A stretch of DNA of 64,000 nucleotides from Kordiimonadaceae bacterium (lineage in GTDB: Bacteria > Pseudomonadota > Alphaproteobacteria > Sphingomonadales > Kordiimonadaceae). Of the stretch, positions 15,990 through 24,398 are shown one piece after another. The notes below the pieces were generated by a model that was not told where the DNA came from, made no database searches, and saw nothing but the letters and a program-made list of their open reading frames with translations. The stretch covers positions 1,302,001-1,366,000 of the forward strand of contig JAEPQB010000001.1 in NCBI GenBank assembly GCA_017640725.1, written 5' to 3'. Positions within the stretch are counted from its first letter, which is position 1, and each line of letters starts with the position of its first letter. Both the position numbers and the translations under genes were made by a program.

Positions 15990-16714
15990 TTACCCTGTAT
16001 CCCGCAATCGACCTCAAAGACGGCAACTGCGTGCGCCTGTTCAAAGGCGACATGGAAGCAGCAACTGTTTTCAATGATAACCCGGCGGCACAAGCCAAGG
16101 CGTTTGAAGATGCAGGCTGCCGCTGGCTGCATATTGTGGACCTAAACGGTGCCTTTGCCGGCGAACCCGTAAATGGGACTGCTGTTGATGCCATCATGGA
16201 GGCCGTCAATGTGCCAGTTCAGCTGGGTGGTGGCATTCGTGACATTGCCACAATGGACCGCTGGCTTGATAAGGGTTTGAGCCGCTTGATCCTTGGCACG
16301 CTGGCGGTCAAAAACCCTGCGCTTGTCAAAGAAGCCTGTGCTCTATTCCCAGGCAAAATCGCTGTTGGCATTGATGCCAAGGGTGGCAAGGTCGCCGTTG
16401 AGGGCTGGGCTGAGGCAAGCGAGCTTGGCGTGATTGAGCTTGCGCAAAAGTTTGAAGATGCCGGCGTTGCAGCCATTATTCATACAGACATTGACCGGGA
16501 CGGCACCCTGACAGGCGTAAATGCAGAAGCATCCAGCGAACTGGCGGCATCTGTTTCCATTCCTGTTATTGCCTCCGGCGGCGTGAAGGACCTCAGCGAC
16601 ATTGAGCGCGTTGTCGCAGCTGGCAACCTGGAGGGCGTTATCACCGGACGGGCGATTTATGACGGTGGCATGGACCTTGAGGCGGCGCTCAAGATCGCGG
16701 CGGGGGACGGCTGA
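15986..16714 (+). CDS. hisA: HisA, ProFAR isomerase
   Basis: This is a 242-residue TIM barrel that isomerises the aminoaldose ProFAR to the aminoketose PRFAR in histidine synthesis. The start [14 protein letters not shown] contains the catalytic aspartate, and the second catalytic aspartate lies in [10 protein letters not shown]. Phosphate-binding loops GGGIRD and ASGGV are visible. The ATG 15986 lies in the ATGA overlap with hisH. A GTG nine bases earlier would add three residues and has no advantage. Its stop shares one base with the hisF start. Confidence 0.97.
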   Translation: MITLYPAIDLKDGNCVRLFKGDMEAATVFNDNPAAQAKAFEDAGCRWLHIVDLNGAFAGEPVNGTAVDAIMEAVNVPVQLGGGIRDIATMDRWLDKGLSRLILGTLAVKNPALVKEACALFPGKIAVGIDAKGGKVAVEGWAEASELGVIELAQKFEDAGVAAIIHTDIDRDGTLTGVNAEASSELAASVSIPVIASGGVKDLSDIERVVAAGNLEGVITGRAIYDGGMDLEAALKIAAGDG

Positions 16715-17478
16715 TGCTCAAAAACCGCATCATCCCCTGTCTGGACGTAAAAGACGGCCGTGTCGTGAAGGGCGTGAATTTTGTGGACCTTATTGACGCC
16801 GGCGACCCAGTAGAGCAAGCCCGGGTTTATGACGCCGCAGGCGCGGACGAACTAACATTCCTGGACATTACAGCCAGTTCAGACCGACGGGATATTCTTC
16901 TCGATGTGGTGCAGCGCACTGCTGAGCAGTGCTTTATGCCGCTGACCGTGGGCGGCGGTGTGCGCACTGCGGATGATGTGCGCAAGCTGTTGCTCGCGGG
17001 TGCAGACAAGGTCTCGCTCATGACGGCTGCGGTGAAAAACCCGCAGGTCATCAGCGAGCTTGCTGAAAAGTTTGGGTCCCAGTGCATTGTCGTCGCAGTA
17101 GACGCCAAGCAAGTCTCCCCTGGCAAATGGGAAGTGTTCACCCACGGTGGCCGCACACCAACCGGTCTGGATGCTGTTGAGTATGCGCAGCAAGCAGCAG
17201 CGCTGGGGGCCGGTGAAATTCTGCTGACCAGCATGGACCGGGACGGTACGCGGGAAGGTTTTGATATTGATCTAACCCGTCAGATAGCGGACAGCATTTC
17301 CGTCCCGGTGATCGCATCAGGCGGCGTGGGCACACTTGATCATTTGGTTGAAGGTGTCCGGGACGGACATGCAACGGCCGTGCTCGCAGCCTCGATTTTC
17401 CACTTCGGCGACTATACTATTGCCGAAGCAAAAGCACACATGGCCGCTGCTGGCGTGGCAGTAAGGGAGACAGCTTGA
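16714..17478 (+). CDS. hisF: HisF, cyclase subunit of IGP synthase
   Basis: This is a 254-residue TIM barrel, partner of HisH. It uses ammonia from HisH to turn PRFAR into imidazole glycerol phosphate and [20 protein letters not shown] carries the first catalytic aspartate, and [10 protein letters not shown] carries the second. Phosphate-binding GGGVRT and ASGGVGT are present. The start overlaps the hisA stop by one base (TGATG), and its own stop overlaps hisE the same way. Confidence 0.98.
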   Translation: MLKNRIIPCLDVKDGRVVKGVNFVDLIDAGDPVEQARVYDAAGADELTFLDITASSDRRDILLDVVQRTAEQCFMPLTVGGGVRTADDVRKLLLAGADKVSLMTAAVKNPQVISELAEKFGSQCIVVAVDAKQVSPGKWEVFTHGGRTPTGLDAVEYAQQAAALGAGEILLTSMDRDGTREGFDIDLTRQIADSISVPVIASGGVGTLDHLVEGVRDGHATAVLAASIFHFGDYTIAEAKAHMAAAGVAVRETA

Positions 17479-17801
17479 TGAGCGATATGGCAAACATGCT
17501 GGAACGGCTGGAACAAACCCTTAAAGAACGCCGTAGTGCGGCCCCAAGCGAAAGTTATGTGGCGAGCCTTTATGCCAAAGGCAGCCGCAAAATTGCCCAA
17601 AAGGTAGGCGAAGAAGCAGTGGAAACAGCCATGGCTGTGGCAAGCGGCGACAAAGACGAGCTGGTGAAAGAATCGGCGGACCTTCTGTTCCACCTGCTGG
17701 TACTTTTAGAAGCTGAGGGGATTGCACTTGATGATGTAGTGCAGGAACTGGCACGCCGGGAAGGCATTTCGGGTCATGACGAAAAGGCCTCGCGCCCTTA
17801 A
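17478..17801 (+). CDS. hisE: HisE, phosphoribosyl-ATP pyrophosphatase
   Basis: This is a 107-residue MazG-like helical protein that hydrolyses phosphoribosyl-ATP to phosphoribosyl-AMP, the second step of histidine synthesis. The signature KVGEEAVETAMA and the following DELVKESADLLFHLLVLL hold the metal-binding glutamates and aspartate. It is the separate HisE form typical of alphaproteobacteria, not fused to HisI. The start is ATG 17478, sharing a base with the hisF stop and preceded by GGGAGA. Confidence 0.97.
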   Translation: MSDMANMLERLEQTLKERRSAAPSESYVASLYAKGSRKIAQKVGEEAVETAMAVASGDKDELVKESADLLFHLLVLLEAEGIALDDVVQELARREGISGHDEKASRP

Positions 17802-17817
17802 GAAAGACGATACCAGA

Positions 17818-18837
17818 ATGAAAAAGTACGGCGGCAAAACTGGTTTTAAGAACCTTGTGGCCGCCGTTTTTTTTGCAGGCGCTGTTTCGTCTGCTTCCGC
17901 GCAGGAAAACCCAATTGAGCTTTCGTGGCCCGTTGACTGCGAGCTTGGCTCCAGTTGCTGGGTCGCGCGCTACATGGACCGCAGCATCGACAAGGGCAGG
18001 CTGGACTATCAGTGCGGCGCCCGAACGCAAGACGCGCATAACGGTACGGATATCGCTATTGCTGATCTTTCTGCTATGGCGCGCGGCGTAAATGTGAAAG
18101 CGGCCGCAGACGGTGTCGTGTTTCGATTGCGCACGGGCATGCAGGATGTGCGGGTTACACCCGAAACACGCGGTGAAATTACCAAACGCGGCTGCGGCAA
18201 CATTGTGATCTTGCGGCACGCTGGCGGCTGGCAAACCCACTATTGCCATATGAAACAGGGCAGCATCCAGGTCGCACAGGGCGACCGTGTGGAAGCCGGA
18301 CAGGTGATCGGCCAGGTTGGGCTGTCCGGCCTGACCGAGTTTCCCCATTTACACTTTATGGTGCGCGCACCGCGAACAGGTGAAGGGCGACCAAGGTCAA
18401 CCGACCCCTTTGATGGCGGACGATTTGAAGATGGCACCTGTGACCAAGATCTCAATCCGCTTTGGGACAAAGAATTTGCTTATCAACCAGCAGCCATTAT
18501 GCCACCCGTGATCGATAGCAAACAGCGCACCCGCGCAACCATGTGGGAGGCGCAGGAAGCCTCACTGCCCACATCGGCGAAAGCGATCATCGTTCAATCA
18601 AGAGGGTTCCACACCATCAAAGGCGACATCTGGCAAATTCGGCTTATGGACCCTGACGGGACGGTCCGCGTCAATCAGTCAATTGAGCAAAAGCGGGACC
18701 GGCAGCAGGTGCAGGCTTTTGCCGGACTGCGAAAACCTGCTGCAGGCTTCAAGGCAGGCGTTTGGACGGCGGAAGTGACTTTAGTGAGGGCCCAACACAC
18801 CATGGGCAGTGTGTCGGGCAGTATTGTTGTTCGCTAG
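17818..18837 (+). CDS. Secreted M23 (LytM-type) metallopeptidase
   Basis: This is a 339-residue periplasmic peptidase. A signal peptide covers about residues 1-28 (ending SSASA). The M23 zinc ligands are visible: H74-x3-D78 in HNGTDIA and H177-L-H179 in PHLHF, with another histidine region around HYCHM (141-144). Such enzymes cut peptidoglycan cross-bridges. The C-terminal 120 residues form an extra beta-rich domain of unknown type. I chose ATG 17818, where the signal peptide begins; an in-frame ATG at 17776 inside hisE is the alternative. It lies so close to hisE that it is probably transcribed with the his operon, which is an unusual pairing. Confidence 0.85.
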   Translation: MKKYGGKTGFKNLVAAVFFAGAVSSASAQENPIELSWPVDCELGSSCWVARYMDRSIDKGRLDYQCGARTQDAHNGTDIAIADLSAMARGVNVKAAADGVVFRLRTGMQDVRVTPETRGEITKRGCGNIVILRHAGGWQTHYCHMKQGSIQVAQGDRVEAGQVIGQVGLSGLTEFPHLHFMVRAPRTGEGRPRSTDPFDGGRFEDGTCDQDLNPLWDKEFAYQPAAIMPPVIDSKQRTRATMWEAQEASLPTSAKAIIVQSRGFHTIKGDIWQIRLMDPDGTVRVNQSIEQKRDRQQVQAFAGLRKPAAGFKAGVWTAEVTLVRAQHTMGSVSGSIVVR

Positions 18838-18841
18838 GCGG

Positions 18842-19321
18842 CTATTGTTGCAGCAGTGTATTTTTAAGCGCGTCAATTTCCCGCTGGATGCGGACATAGT
18901 CTGATAGGTCGGTGTGGCGTATCACTTTGCCATCCTCAAATCGGATGACACGAATTCCCTCACCCATCATCGGCGCATATTTACTCTCGTCACCGGTACC
19001 CAGAACGTCGATGTAGGCATGAAATACATAGCTCAGCACCACCACGTTATTGCTTTCATAGCCATGCAAAAGATGTTTGCTCAGGTTTCTGACGCCCCCC
19101 GTGTAATTTTGATAAGCTTGCATTACCGCATTTTTTCCCCGCACTTCTGCGCCAAAAGTGGGGTCTTCAAAAACGATATCGTCATGAGCTAACTGGTTGG
19201 CCACGCTGAGGTCATTAGTTTCCAAAGAGGTCAGAAAGCGTTTCGCGTTTTCAATATTGTCGTTCGCTGAAGCTGCCGTGCCAACGATGACAAGTGCCAT
19301 CGTTAGAAAGAAGTTTTTCAT
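18842..19321 (-). CDS. Secreted NTF2-like (SnoaL-type) protein
   Basis: This is a 159-residue protein. A signal peptide spans about residues 1-19 (MKNFFLTMALVIVGTAASA). The mature part is an NTF2-like cone fold of the SnoaL type: an N-terminal helix (NAKRFLTSLETNDLSVANQLAHDDIVFEDPTF), then G-K-N-A-V-M-QAYQNY, then long strands ending GIRVIRFEDGKVIRHTDLSDY. The family covers polyketide cyclases, isomerases and many proteins of unknown role. It is separated from the M23 gene by only four bases, convergent. Its ribosome-binding site lies inside a perfect inverted repeat, noted separately. Confidence 0.75.
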   Translation of the reverse strand: MKNFFLTMALVIVGTAASANDNIENAKRFLTSLETNDLSVANQLAHDDIVFEDPTFGAEVRGKNAVMQAYQNYTGGVRNLSKHLLHGYESNNVVVLSYVFHAYIDVLGTGDESKYAPMMGEGIRVIRFEDGKVIRHTDLSDYVRIQREIDALKNTLLQQ

Positions 19322-19325
19322 TGAG

Positions 19326-19355
19326 TATCTCCTGTAAGTTAGGCTTCAGGAGATA
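19326..19355 (-). promoter_or_regulatory. Inverted repeat covering the ribosome-binding site of the NTF2-like gene
   Basis: TATCTCCTG and CAGGAGATA form a perfect nine-base inverted repeat with a 12-base loop. In the minus-strand RNA the 3' arm contains AGGAGAU, the ribosome-binding site, five bases before the AUG at 19321. A folded stem would block translation start. It could instead be an operator for a regulator such as the AraC protein encoded just upstream. Confidence 0.6.
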
Positions 19356-19400
19356 ACGTCCGGCATCGCTTTTGTCGTAAACACCGGACAATGCTTACTC

Positions 19401-20453
19401 TTATGATGGTCGGTTCAAGCGCCTGTATTCACTAGGTGTAATCGCTTCAAAGCGCCGAAAGGCCTTGTTGAAGGAAACCTTGTTGTTGAAGCCCGACATA
19501 AAAGCGATATCCAAGATCGACTGTTCGGTTTCTGCCAAAAGTGATTTAGCCGTTGATATGCGACGCTGGTTGACGAAGTCATAAAAGCTCTGGCCGATTG
19601 TTTTGTTCAAAACTTCGGAGGTGATATGCGGTGTGATGCCTACCGCCTCCGCAAGGCTTGAAAGGCTCAACTCTGGCTGCAAATGCAGCTGCTGACCGTT
19701 CATTGTTTTTTGGATTTCGCCCGCCAACGCATTCGCGCTATCACTGTCCAGTCCTGATTTCTCATAAGAAGGGCTTGTTACTCCGATTTTCTGATCGAGG
19801 TTCACAAACTCCTGGCTGATCGCACCGCGGGCCATCCAGAAAAGATAGAGCGTTCCAAGAAAATTAAACGCAGACTGCGCCGCTGCTGGTGTGATCCAAA
19901 ACTGCCGCGCCAGCGGGAACACAATGATGTCGAAAATGCCCAATAAAAGCAGGGCGACAACCATGGTTTGAAGCCACATAAGGTCAATTTGGGAAAGACT
20001 GGAGTATTGTTCTCGGACCTGAAGGCGGTACTTGCTTATCAGATAAAGCACATAGGCCAGATACAGCACACTCTGAAGCACAAGCACCCAATATAAATGC
20101 GTGCGGTTCAGGTCCGGGTGCACAGCAATAGCTATCGCAGCAATTGCCGCGGGAAGACAATGAAACAGTTTGTTCGCCGCCGGCTTGCCAACGGCATCGG
20201 CGGCATAAAAATACAAAAACGGCATCGCCAGAAAATTAAGCACTAGCAGTTGACTGGCAAACCAGGCCCAAGCCGTAGAAACGCTCAATGCGCCTAAAAA
20301 ACCGGTCAGCAAACTAAAACTGAATGTACCAACAAATGCTGCGAGCCAAATGGTTCGGTGTTTGCGGGCGCCAAGCAAAACAAGCGCGAGCATGGCCCCC
20401 GCGCCGCAAGCAACCAACGCAAAAACTGTTGCAATGCTTAGTTCAATGTTCAC
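19401..20453 (-). CDS. AraC-family regulator with N-terminal membrane domain
   Basis: This is a 350-residue membrane-bound transcription factor. Residues 1-210 contain about seven hydrophobic segments. Residues 250-345 form a C-terminal AraC helix-turn-helix pair (LSSLAEAVGITPHITSEVLN and ILDIAFMSGFNNKVSFNKAFRRFEAITPSEYR). It probably senses a signal in or across the inner membrane and binds DNA in the cytoplasm. The likely start is GTG 20453, two bases after the stop of the TauE gene, suggesting translational coupling; a longer frame would overlap that gene. Likely targets are the NTF2-like gene downstream or the TauE gene. The signal is unknown. Confidence 0.82.
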   Translation of the reverse strand: MNIELSIATVFALVACGAGAMLALVLLGARKHRTIWLAAFVGTFSFSLLTGFLGALSVSTAWAWFASQLLVLNFLAMPFLYFYAADAVGKPAANKLFHCLPAAIAAIAIAVHPDLNRTHLYWVLVLQSVLYLAYVLYLISKYRLQVREQYSSLSQIDLMWLQTMVVALLLLGIFDIIVFPLARQFWITPAAAQSAFNFLGTLYLFWMARGAISQEFVNLDQKIGVTSPSYEKSGLDSDSANALAGEIQKTMNGQQLHLQPELSLSSLAEAVGITPHITSEVLNKTIGQSFYDFVNQRRISTAKSLLAETEQSILDIAFMSGFNNKVSFNKAFRRFEAITPSEYRRLNRPS

Positions 20454-20455
20454 CT

Positions 20456-21214
20456 TCAGCTGCCCAAATACTCCTGGCCGGCCTGCCACAACAAACGCAG
20501 CGCAAGAAGGGTCAATACAACGTTCAATATCAGGCCAAACCGGTCTTCATTCTGATTGAGGAGGACCCGCTTGCCAACCAGCGTGCCCAGAAAGCCCGCC
20601 GCGACCATGAAAGCGACAAGTGGCAGGTAGGGCGTGAAGGCAAACCCAGCGATACCAAATACAAGCCCTTTCAGGCCGTGCTGGATGACCATAACCCCAG
20701 AGAAAGTCCCGACTTTCGTGAAGCGGTCATAGTCATAGCCTTTGACGATCACCATCGCCAAGGGGCCGCTCGCGCCAACAAACATGCTGGCGAGCGTGGT
20801 TAGGCCGCCACCAGTGACAAGCCCCGCCTTTGTCGCGCGGCTGCGGTCAGGCATTGGCCCCCAAATGGAATAAAGAATGAAGCTGCCGAGCACCAGTTGC
20901 AGCACCATCGTCGGCAGGGCGGTGACAACTTTCACACCGATGGCTGCCCCAATCAGGCCGCCGATGAAAAACCAGCCCATAAAGCGCCAGTCAATGTGCC
21001 GGAACATCACTGTCATGCGGCTCACGTTGGAGCCCAGTTGCACAAGCCCGTGCACGGGTATGAGGGCAAGCGGCGGCATTACCTGCGCCATCACAGCCAG
21101 CATGGTAACACCGCCACCAATGCCGGCAGCGGTGGAGATGAAGGAGCCAAAAAAGCTGGTGGCAACCAACATCCAAAACAGGACATTTGTCAGCCCTTCA
21201 GGTACCAGTTCCAT
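20456..21214 (-). CDS. TauE/SafE-family membrane transporter
   Basis: This is a 252-residue inner-membrane protein with about seven to eight transmembrane segments. The TauE/SafE (DUF81) family includes exporters of sulfite, sulfoacetate and other organosulfur anions. Two pseudo-symmetric halves are visible, each starting with a G-rich loop (FISTAAGIGGGVTML near residue 30 and TGGGLTTLASMFVGASGPLAM near 145). The start is ATG 21214 behind AGGAGA. A membrane AraC regulator follows immediately, which may control it. The substrate cannot be assigned. Confidence 0.87.
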   Translation of the reverse strand: MELVPEGLTNVLFWMLVATSFFGSFISTAAGIGGGVTMLAVMAQVMPPLALIPVHGLVQLGSNVSRMTVMFRHIDWRFMGWFFIGGLIGAAIGVKVVTALPTMVLQLVLGSFILYSIWGPMPDRSRATKAGLVTGGGLTTLASMFVGASGPLAMVIVKGYDYDRFTKVGTFSGVMVIQHGLKGLVFGIAGFAFTPYLPLVAFMVAAGFLGTLVGKRVLLNQNEDRFGLILNVVLTLLALRLLWQAGQEYLGS

Positions 21215-21313
21215 ACGTGTCTCCTGCTTGTTGGCGCGCACAATAACCACAGGGGCACGAAATGAAAAGCCGCAACAGGTTGGTATTGGCTGAAAGCAAT
21301 ACGGTGAAGGGGT

Positions 21314-22849
21314 TTAAGCGCTTTTTCTGATCAGGGCACGGGCATCGACCCTGCGATAACTCAGCGCCTCTGCCACATGGTGGCTTGCAACCCTTATGGA
21401 GCTATCCAGATCAGCGATCGTGCGCGCCACCTTGAGTACGCGGTGGTATCCGCGGGCCGACAAGTGATACGCGTCCGCAGCTTTTTTGATGAGGCCGAGC
21501 GCCTTGTCTTCAAGGTCCAGAACCTGCTCCAGTACTTTGCCGTCGGCATGGGCATTTACATGAATTTGGCTGGCACCTGCCGTTTCATACCGGGCTGTTT
21601 GCAGTTTGCGCGCATGCAATACCCTTTCGGCGATCTGGGCTGACGCTTCGCCCACCGCGGGCTCGGAAAGTTCGTGTGCCGTGAGGGCCGGGACATCAAC
21701 AAACAGATCTATTCGGTCGTAGATGGGCCCCGATATCTTGGCCTGATAATCCGCACCACATAGAGGTGCCCTGCTACAAGCACGGGCCTCATCTGCCAGA
21801 TAACCGCACCGGCACGGGTTCATGGCGGCAATAAGCTGAAAGCGGGCCGGATAGGTGACGCGGGCGTGGACCCGTGAAATGACGGCAGTGCCATTCTCAA
21901 GCGGTTGACGCAGCGCCTCAAGGCAGCTTCTGGAAAATTCAGGGAGTTCATCCAGAAACAAAACCCCGTTGTGCGCCAAGCTCACCTCACCCGGGCGTCC
22001 CCGGGTTCCACCGCCCACAAGGGCAGGCTGGCTCGCTGAATGGTGCGGCGAGCGAACCGGCCGCTCCCGGCTGATGCCCCCAGCGCCCAATTCACCAGCT
22101 ACAGAAGCAATCATGCTGATTTCGAGGGCCTCTGCGGGTGAAAGCGGCGGCAGTATGGAGGGCATTCGGGACGCCAGCATGGATTTGCCAGACCCCGGCG
22201 GCCCCATCATCAAAAGGGCGTGCCCACCCGCTGCCGCAATTTCGAGCGCTCTTTTTGCATTCTCCTGTCCTTTCACATCTGCGAAGTCAGGTAGGGGGCC
22301 AGATGGTTCCGCCAGTTTGGGTTCTGGCGCGGACAGAATTTGTGTGCCCTTCAGGTGATTAACCAGTTCAACAAGGGTCGCGGGCGCCACAACGCCTATG
22401 TCACCTGCCCAGGCGGCTTCCGCGCCTGACGCCTTGGGGCACACCATGTCAAAGCTCTGGCTATTGGCGTAAATCGCTGCTGGCAACACCCCCGGTACCG
22501 CACGGACGCTGCCATCCAGGCCCAACTCGCCCATGACAATTGTTTCACTCAGACTATCCGAGGGCAACACCCCCATAGCGACCAGCAGGCCGGTGGCGAT
22601 AGGCAGATCGTAGTGACTTCCCTCTTTTGGCCGGTCGGCCGGTGACAGATTGACCGTAATGCGTTTGGGAGGGAGCGAAAGACCAAGCGCCGAAAGCGCG
22701 GCACGCACGCGCTCGCGCGCTTCGGTAACTGCTTTGTCCGGCAAGCCAACAACCGTAAAGCTCGGCAGGCCATTGGCAATCAGCACCTGCACTTCAACGG
22801 GGCAGGCTTCAATGCCATCAAAAGCTACGGTTTCTATGGTTGCAACCAC
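21314..22849 (-). CDS. comM: ComM/YifB-family Mg-chelatase-like AAA+ helicase
   Basis: This is a 511-residue AAA+ protein of the ComM family. ComM promotes branch migration during integration of single-stranded DNA in natural transformation. An N-terminal Lon-protease-like fold covers about residues 1-165 (no catalytic dyad expected). Walker A GPPGSGKS is at 216-223 and Walker B GVLFLDELPEF near 300. A zinc-finger-like CRCGYLADEARACSRAPLC lies near residue 350, and a C-terminal Mg-chelatase domain follows. The start is GTG 22849. A LexA-type box lies 66 bases upstream, so it may be SOS-regulated. Confidence 0.94.
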   Translation of the reverse strand: MVATIETVAFDGIEACPVEVQVLIANGLPSFTVVGLPDKAVTEARERVRAALSALGLSLPPKRITVNLSPADRPKEGSHYDLPIATGLLVAMGVLPSDSLSETIVMGELGLDGSVRAVPGVLPAAIYANSQSFDMVCPKASGAEAAWAGDIGVVAPATLVELVNHLKGTQILSAPEPKLAEPSGPLPDFADVKGQENAKRALEIAAAGGHALLMMGPPGSGKSMLASRMPSILPPLSPAEALEISMIASVAGELGAGGISRERPVRSPHHSASQPALVGGGTRGRPGEVSLAHNGVLFLDELPEFSRSCLEALRQPLENGTAVISRVHARVTYPARFQLIAAMNPCRCGYLADEARACSRAPLCGADYQAKISGPIYDRIDLFVDVPALTAHELSEPAVGEASAQIAERVLHARKLQTARYETAGASQIHVNAHADGKVLEQVLDLEDKALGLIKKAADAYHLSARGYHRVLKVARTIADLDSSIRVASHHVAEALSYRRVDARALIRKSA

Positions 22850-22914
22850 GGCACGCTCAGTTTCTGGTCAGGTGTTCACGCAATAATTGTATTTTCGACT
22901 CTATCATACAATGT

Positions 22915-22929
22915 GAACATAACAAGAAC
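22915..22929. promoter_or_regulatory. Probable LexA (SOS) box, GTTC-N7-GTTC
   Basis: GAACATAACAAGAAC on the plus strand is GTTC-N7-GTTC on the minus strand, the direct-repeat LexA box characteristic of alphaproteobacteria. It lies 66 bases before the comM start and 80 bases before the divergent reductase gene. As far as I recall comM is a LexA target in several alphaproteobacteria, which fits. Confidence 0.65.
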
Positions 22930-23008
22930 AAAATCATTGCTCATAGCCAGACGCTGCTTCTGCTATATGTCTTGAATGTGCAGCATGTCGGCAAATGGAG
23001 GGTGACCA

Positions 23009-24031
23009 GTGACAAGAATTGCAATCCACGGTGCGGGCTCCATTGGGTGTTTTGTTGGCGGTGTCTGGGCGGCGGCTGGCCTGGATGTTACGCTTGTCGG
23101 CCGCGACTATGTTCAGGAAACGATCAGCAAACACGGCATGACTTTGACCGATTATGACGGGTTTTCAGCGCAAGTGCCCGCCGGTGATGTTGCCTTTTCC
23201 ACAAGCCCATCCGCCCTTGCGGAAGCTGACATAATCGGCCTTGCGGTGAAAAGCACTGGTACAGAAAGGGCCGCCGAAGAAATCAAGGCGCACGCCAACC
23301 CCGGCGCTGTTGTGGTCAGCCTGCAAAATGGCATCAGCAACGTGGAAAAACTGCGCAGCCTTTTGCCAGAGCAAACCGTGCTTGCGGGCATGGTGCCCTT
23401 CAATGTTGTCGCGATGGAAGGCGGCCGGTGGCACAAGGGCACACTTGGTGTGTTGATGGCTGATAGACATTCGGCTTTGCAGCCTATCGTTGACGCGGCA
23501 TCTGGCGGGCCCGCCACGCTCGAACTGCGGGACGACATGCTGTCAGTTGCCTGGGGCAAGCTTTTGCTTAACTTGAATAATGCGATCAACGCCCTGGCGG
23601 GCATACCGCTTTACGATGAGCTGTCGGACCGGAATTACCGACGTGTTTTGGCGGCTTGTATTAAGGAGGGTTTGACGGTTCTCGAGGCTGCTGACATTGA
23701 GCCAGCAAAAGTTTCAGCCTTCCCCCCCAAATGGTTACCCGCATTTGTTGGTTCGCCCAACTTTTTGTTCAATACAATAGGATTGAAGCTGCAAAAGGTT
23801 GACCGCCACGCCAGGTCTTCAATGGCGGACGATTTCGACATGGGCCGCAAAAGCGAGATTGACTATCTGAACGGCGAAGTGGTGGCCCTTGCAAAGAAAC
23901 TGGGGATTGAGGCACCGGTCAACCAAGCCATTGTAGACCTTGTTAAACAAGTCGATGCGGGTGAGAAGAAAACCTGGTCCGGTGAGGCGCTGCGCGCCAA
24001 AACACTGACTACCAAAACCAAAGGCGCCTGA
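23009..24031 (+). CDS. 2-dehydropantoate 2-reductase family protein (PanE/ApbA)
   Basis: This is a 340-residue NADPH-dependent reductase. The N-terminal Rossmann motif GAGSIGCFVGG covers residues 8-18. The catalytic lysine is expected in the conserved K of LLLNLNNAINAL near residue 187, and the C-terminal ApbA_C helical domain follows. The family reduces ketopantoate to pantoate for coenzyme A synthesis, but genomes often hold several copies with other substrates, so I give no symbol. The start is GTG 23009 after GGAGGGTGACCA. It converges with the XRE gene with four bases between stops. Confidence 0.87.
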   Translation: MTRIAIHGAGSIGCFVGGVWAAAGLDVTLVGRDYVQETISKHGMTLTDYDGFSAQVPAGDVAFSTSPSALAEADIIGLAVKSTGTERAAEEIKAHANPGAVVVSLQNGISNVEKLRSLLPEQTVLAGMVPFNVVAMEGGRWHKGTLGVLMADRHSALQPIVDAASGGPATLELRDDMLSVAWGKLLLNLNNAINALAGIPLYDELSDRNYRRVLAACIKEGLTVLEAADIEPAKVSAFPPKWLPAFVGSPNFLFNTIGLKLQKVDRHARSSMADDFDMGRKSEIDYLNGEVVALAKKLGIEAPVNQAIVDLVKQVDAGEKKTWSGEALRAKTLTTKTKGA

Positions 24032-24035
24032 TAGC

Positions 24036-24398
24036 TCAAGCCTGCTGGTCAGGGTCCAGAATTGCCAACAATTTGTTCAGATCATCGTCATTCAGATGAC
24101 CGATGCGCTTTGCCATCAGGTTGGCAACTTTGCTGGCTTTTGCATCCAATCCAACAGTGTCAATGGTTGACCGCCGCCTGGATAGCTGTGCCAGCGTCTG
24201 CAGCTCTTCAGCTTCATCCCAGATAAGCCCGAAATAATGAATTATTTTCTGCGTCAGCGGCCAGGAAGGCGCGCCTTTTTTGCCGTGCTCCAACGCCGAC
24301 AGATAAGCGGCAGACACATCAAGCGCTTCTGCCATGTCTGCCTGACTTACACCCTTCGCGGCCCTGAGCGCCCGCATTTTGTCACCAAACTCTGTCAT
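24036..24398 (-). CDS. XRE-type helix-turn-helix regulator
   Basis: This is a 120-residue cytoplasmic DNA-binding protein. An HTH_3 domain covers about residues 5-62 (MRALRAAKGVSQADMAEALDVSAAYLSALEHGKKG, typical of XRE/Cro). A short helical C-terminal region follows, ending in LAILDPDQQA. It overlaps the Smr gene by four bases (ATGA), so it is translated from the same message. The proximity to mltA and Smr genes is widespread in alphaproteobacteria; its targets are unknown. Confidence 0.9.
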   Translation of the reverse strand: MTEFGDKMRALRAAKGVSQADMAEALDVSAAYLSALEHGKKGAPSWPLTQKIIHYFGLIWDEAEELQTLAQLSRRRSTIDTVGLDAKASKVANLMAKRIGHLNDDDLNKLLAILDPDQQA

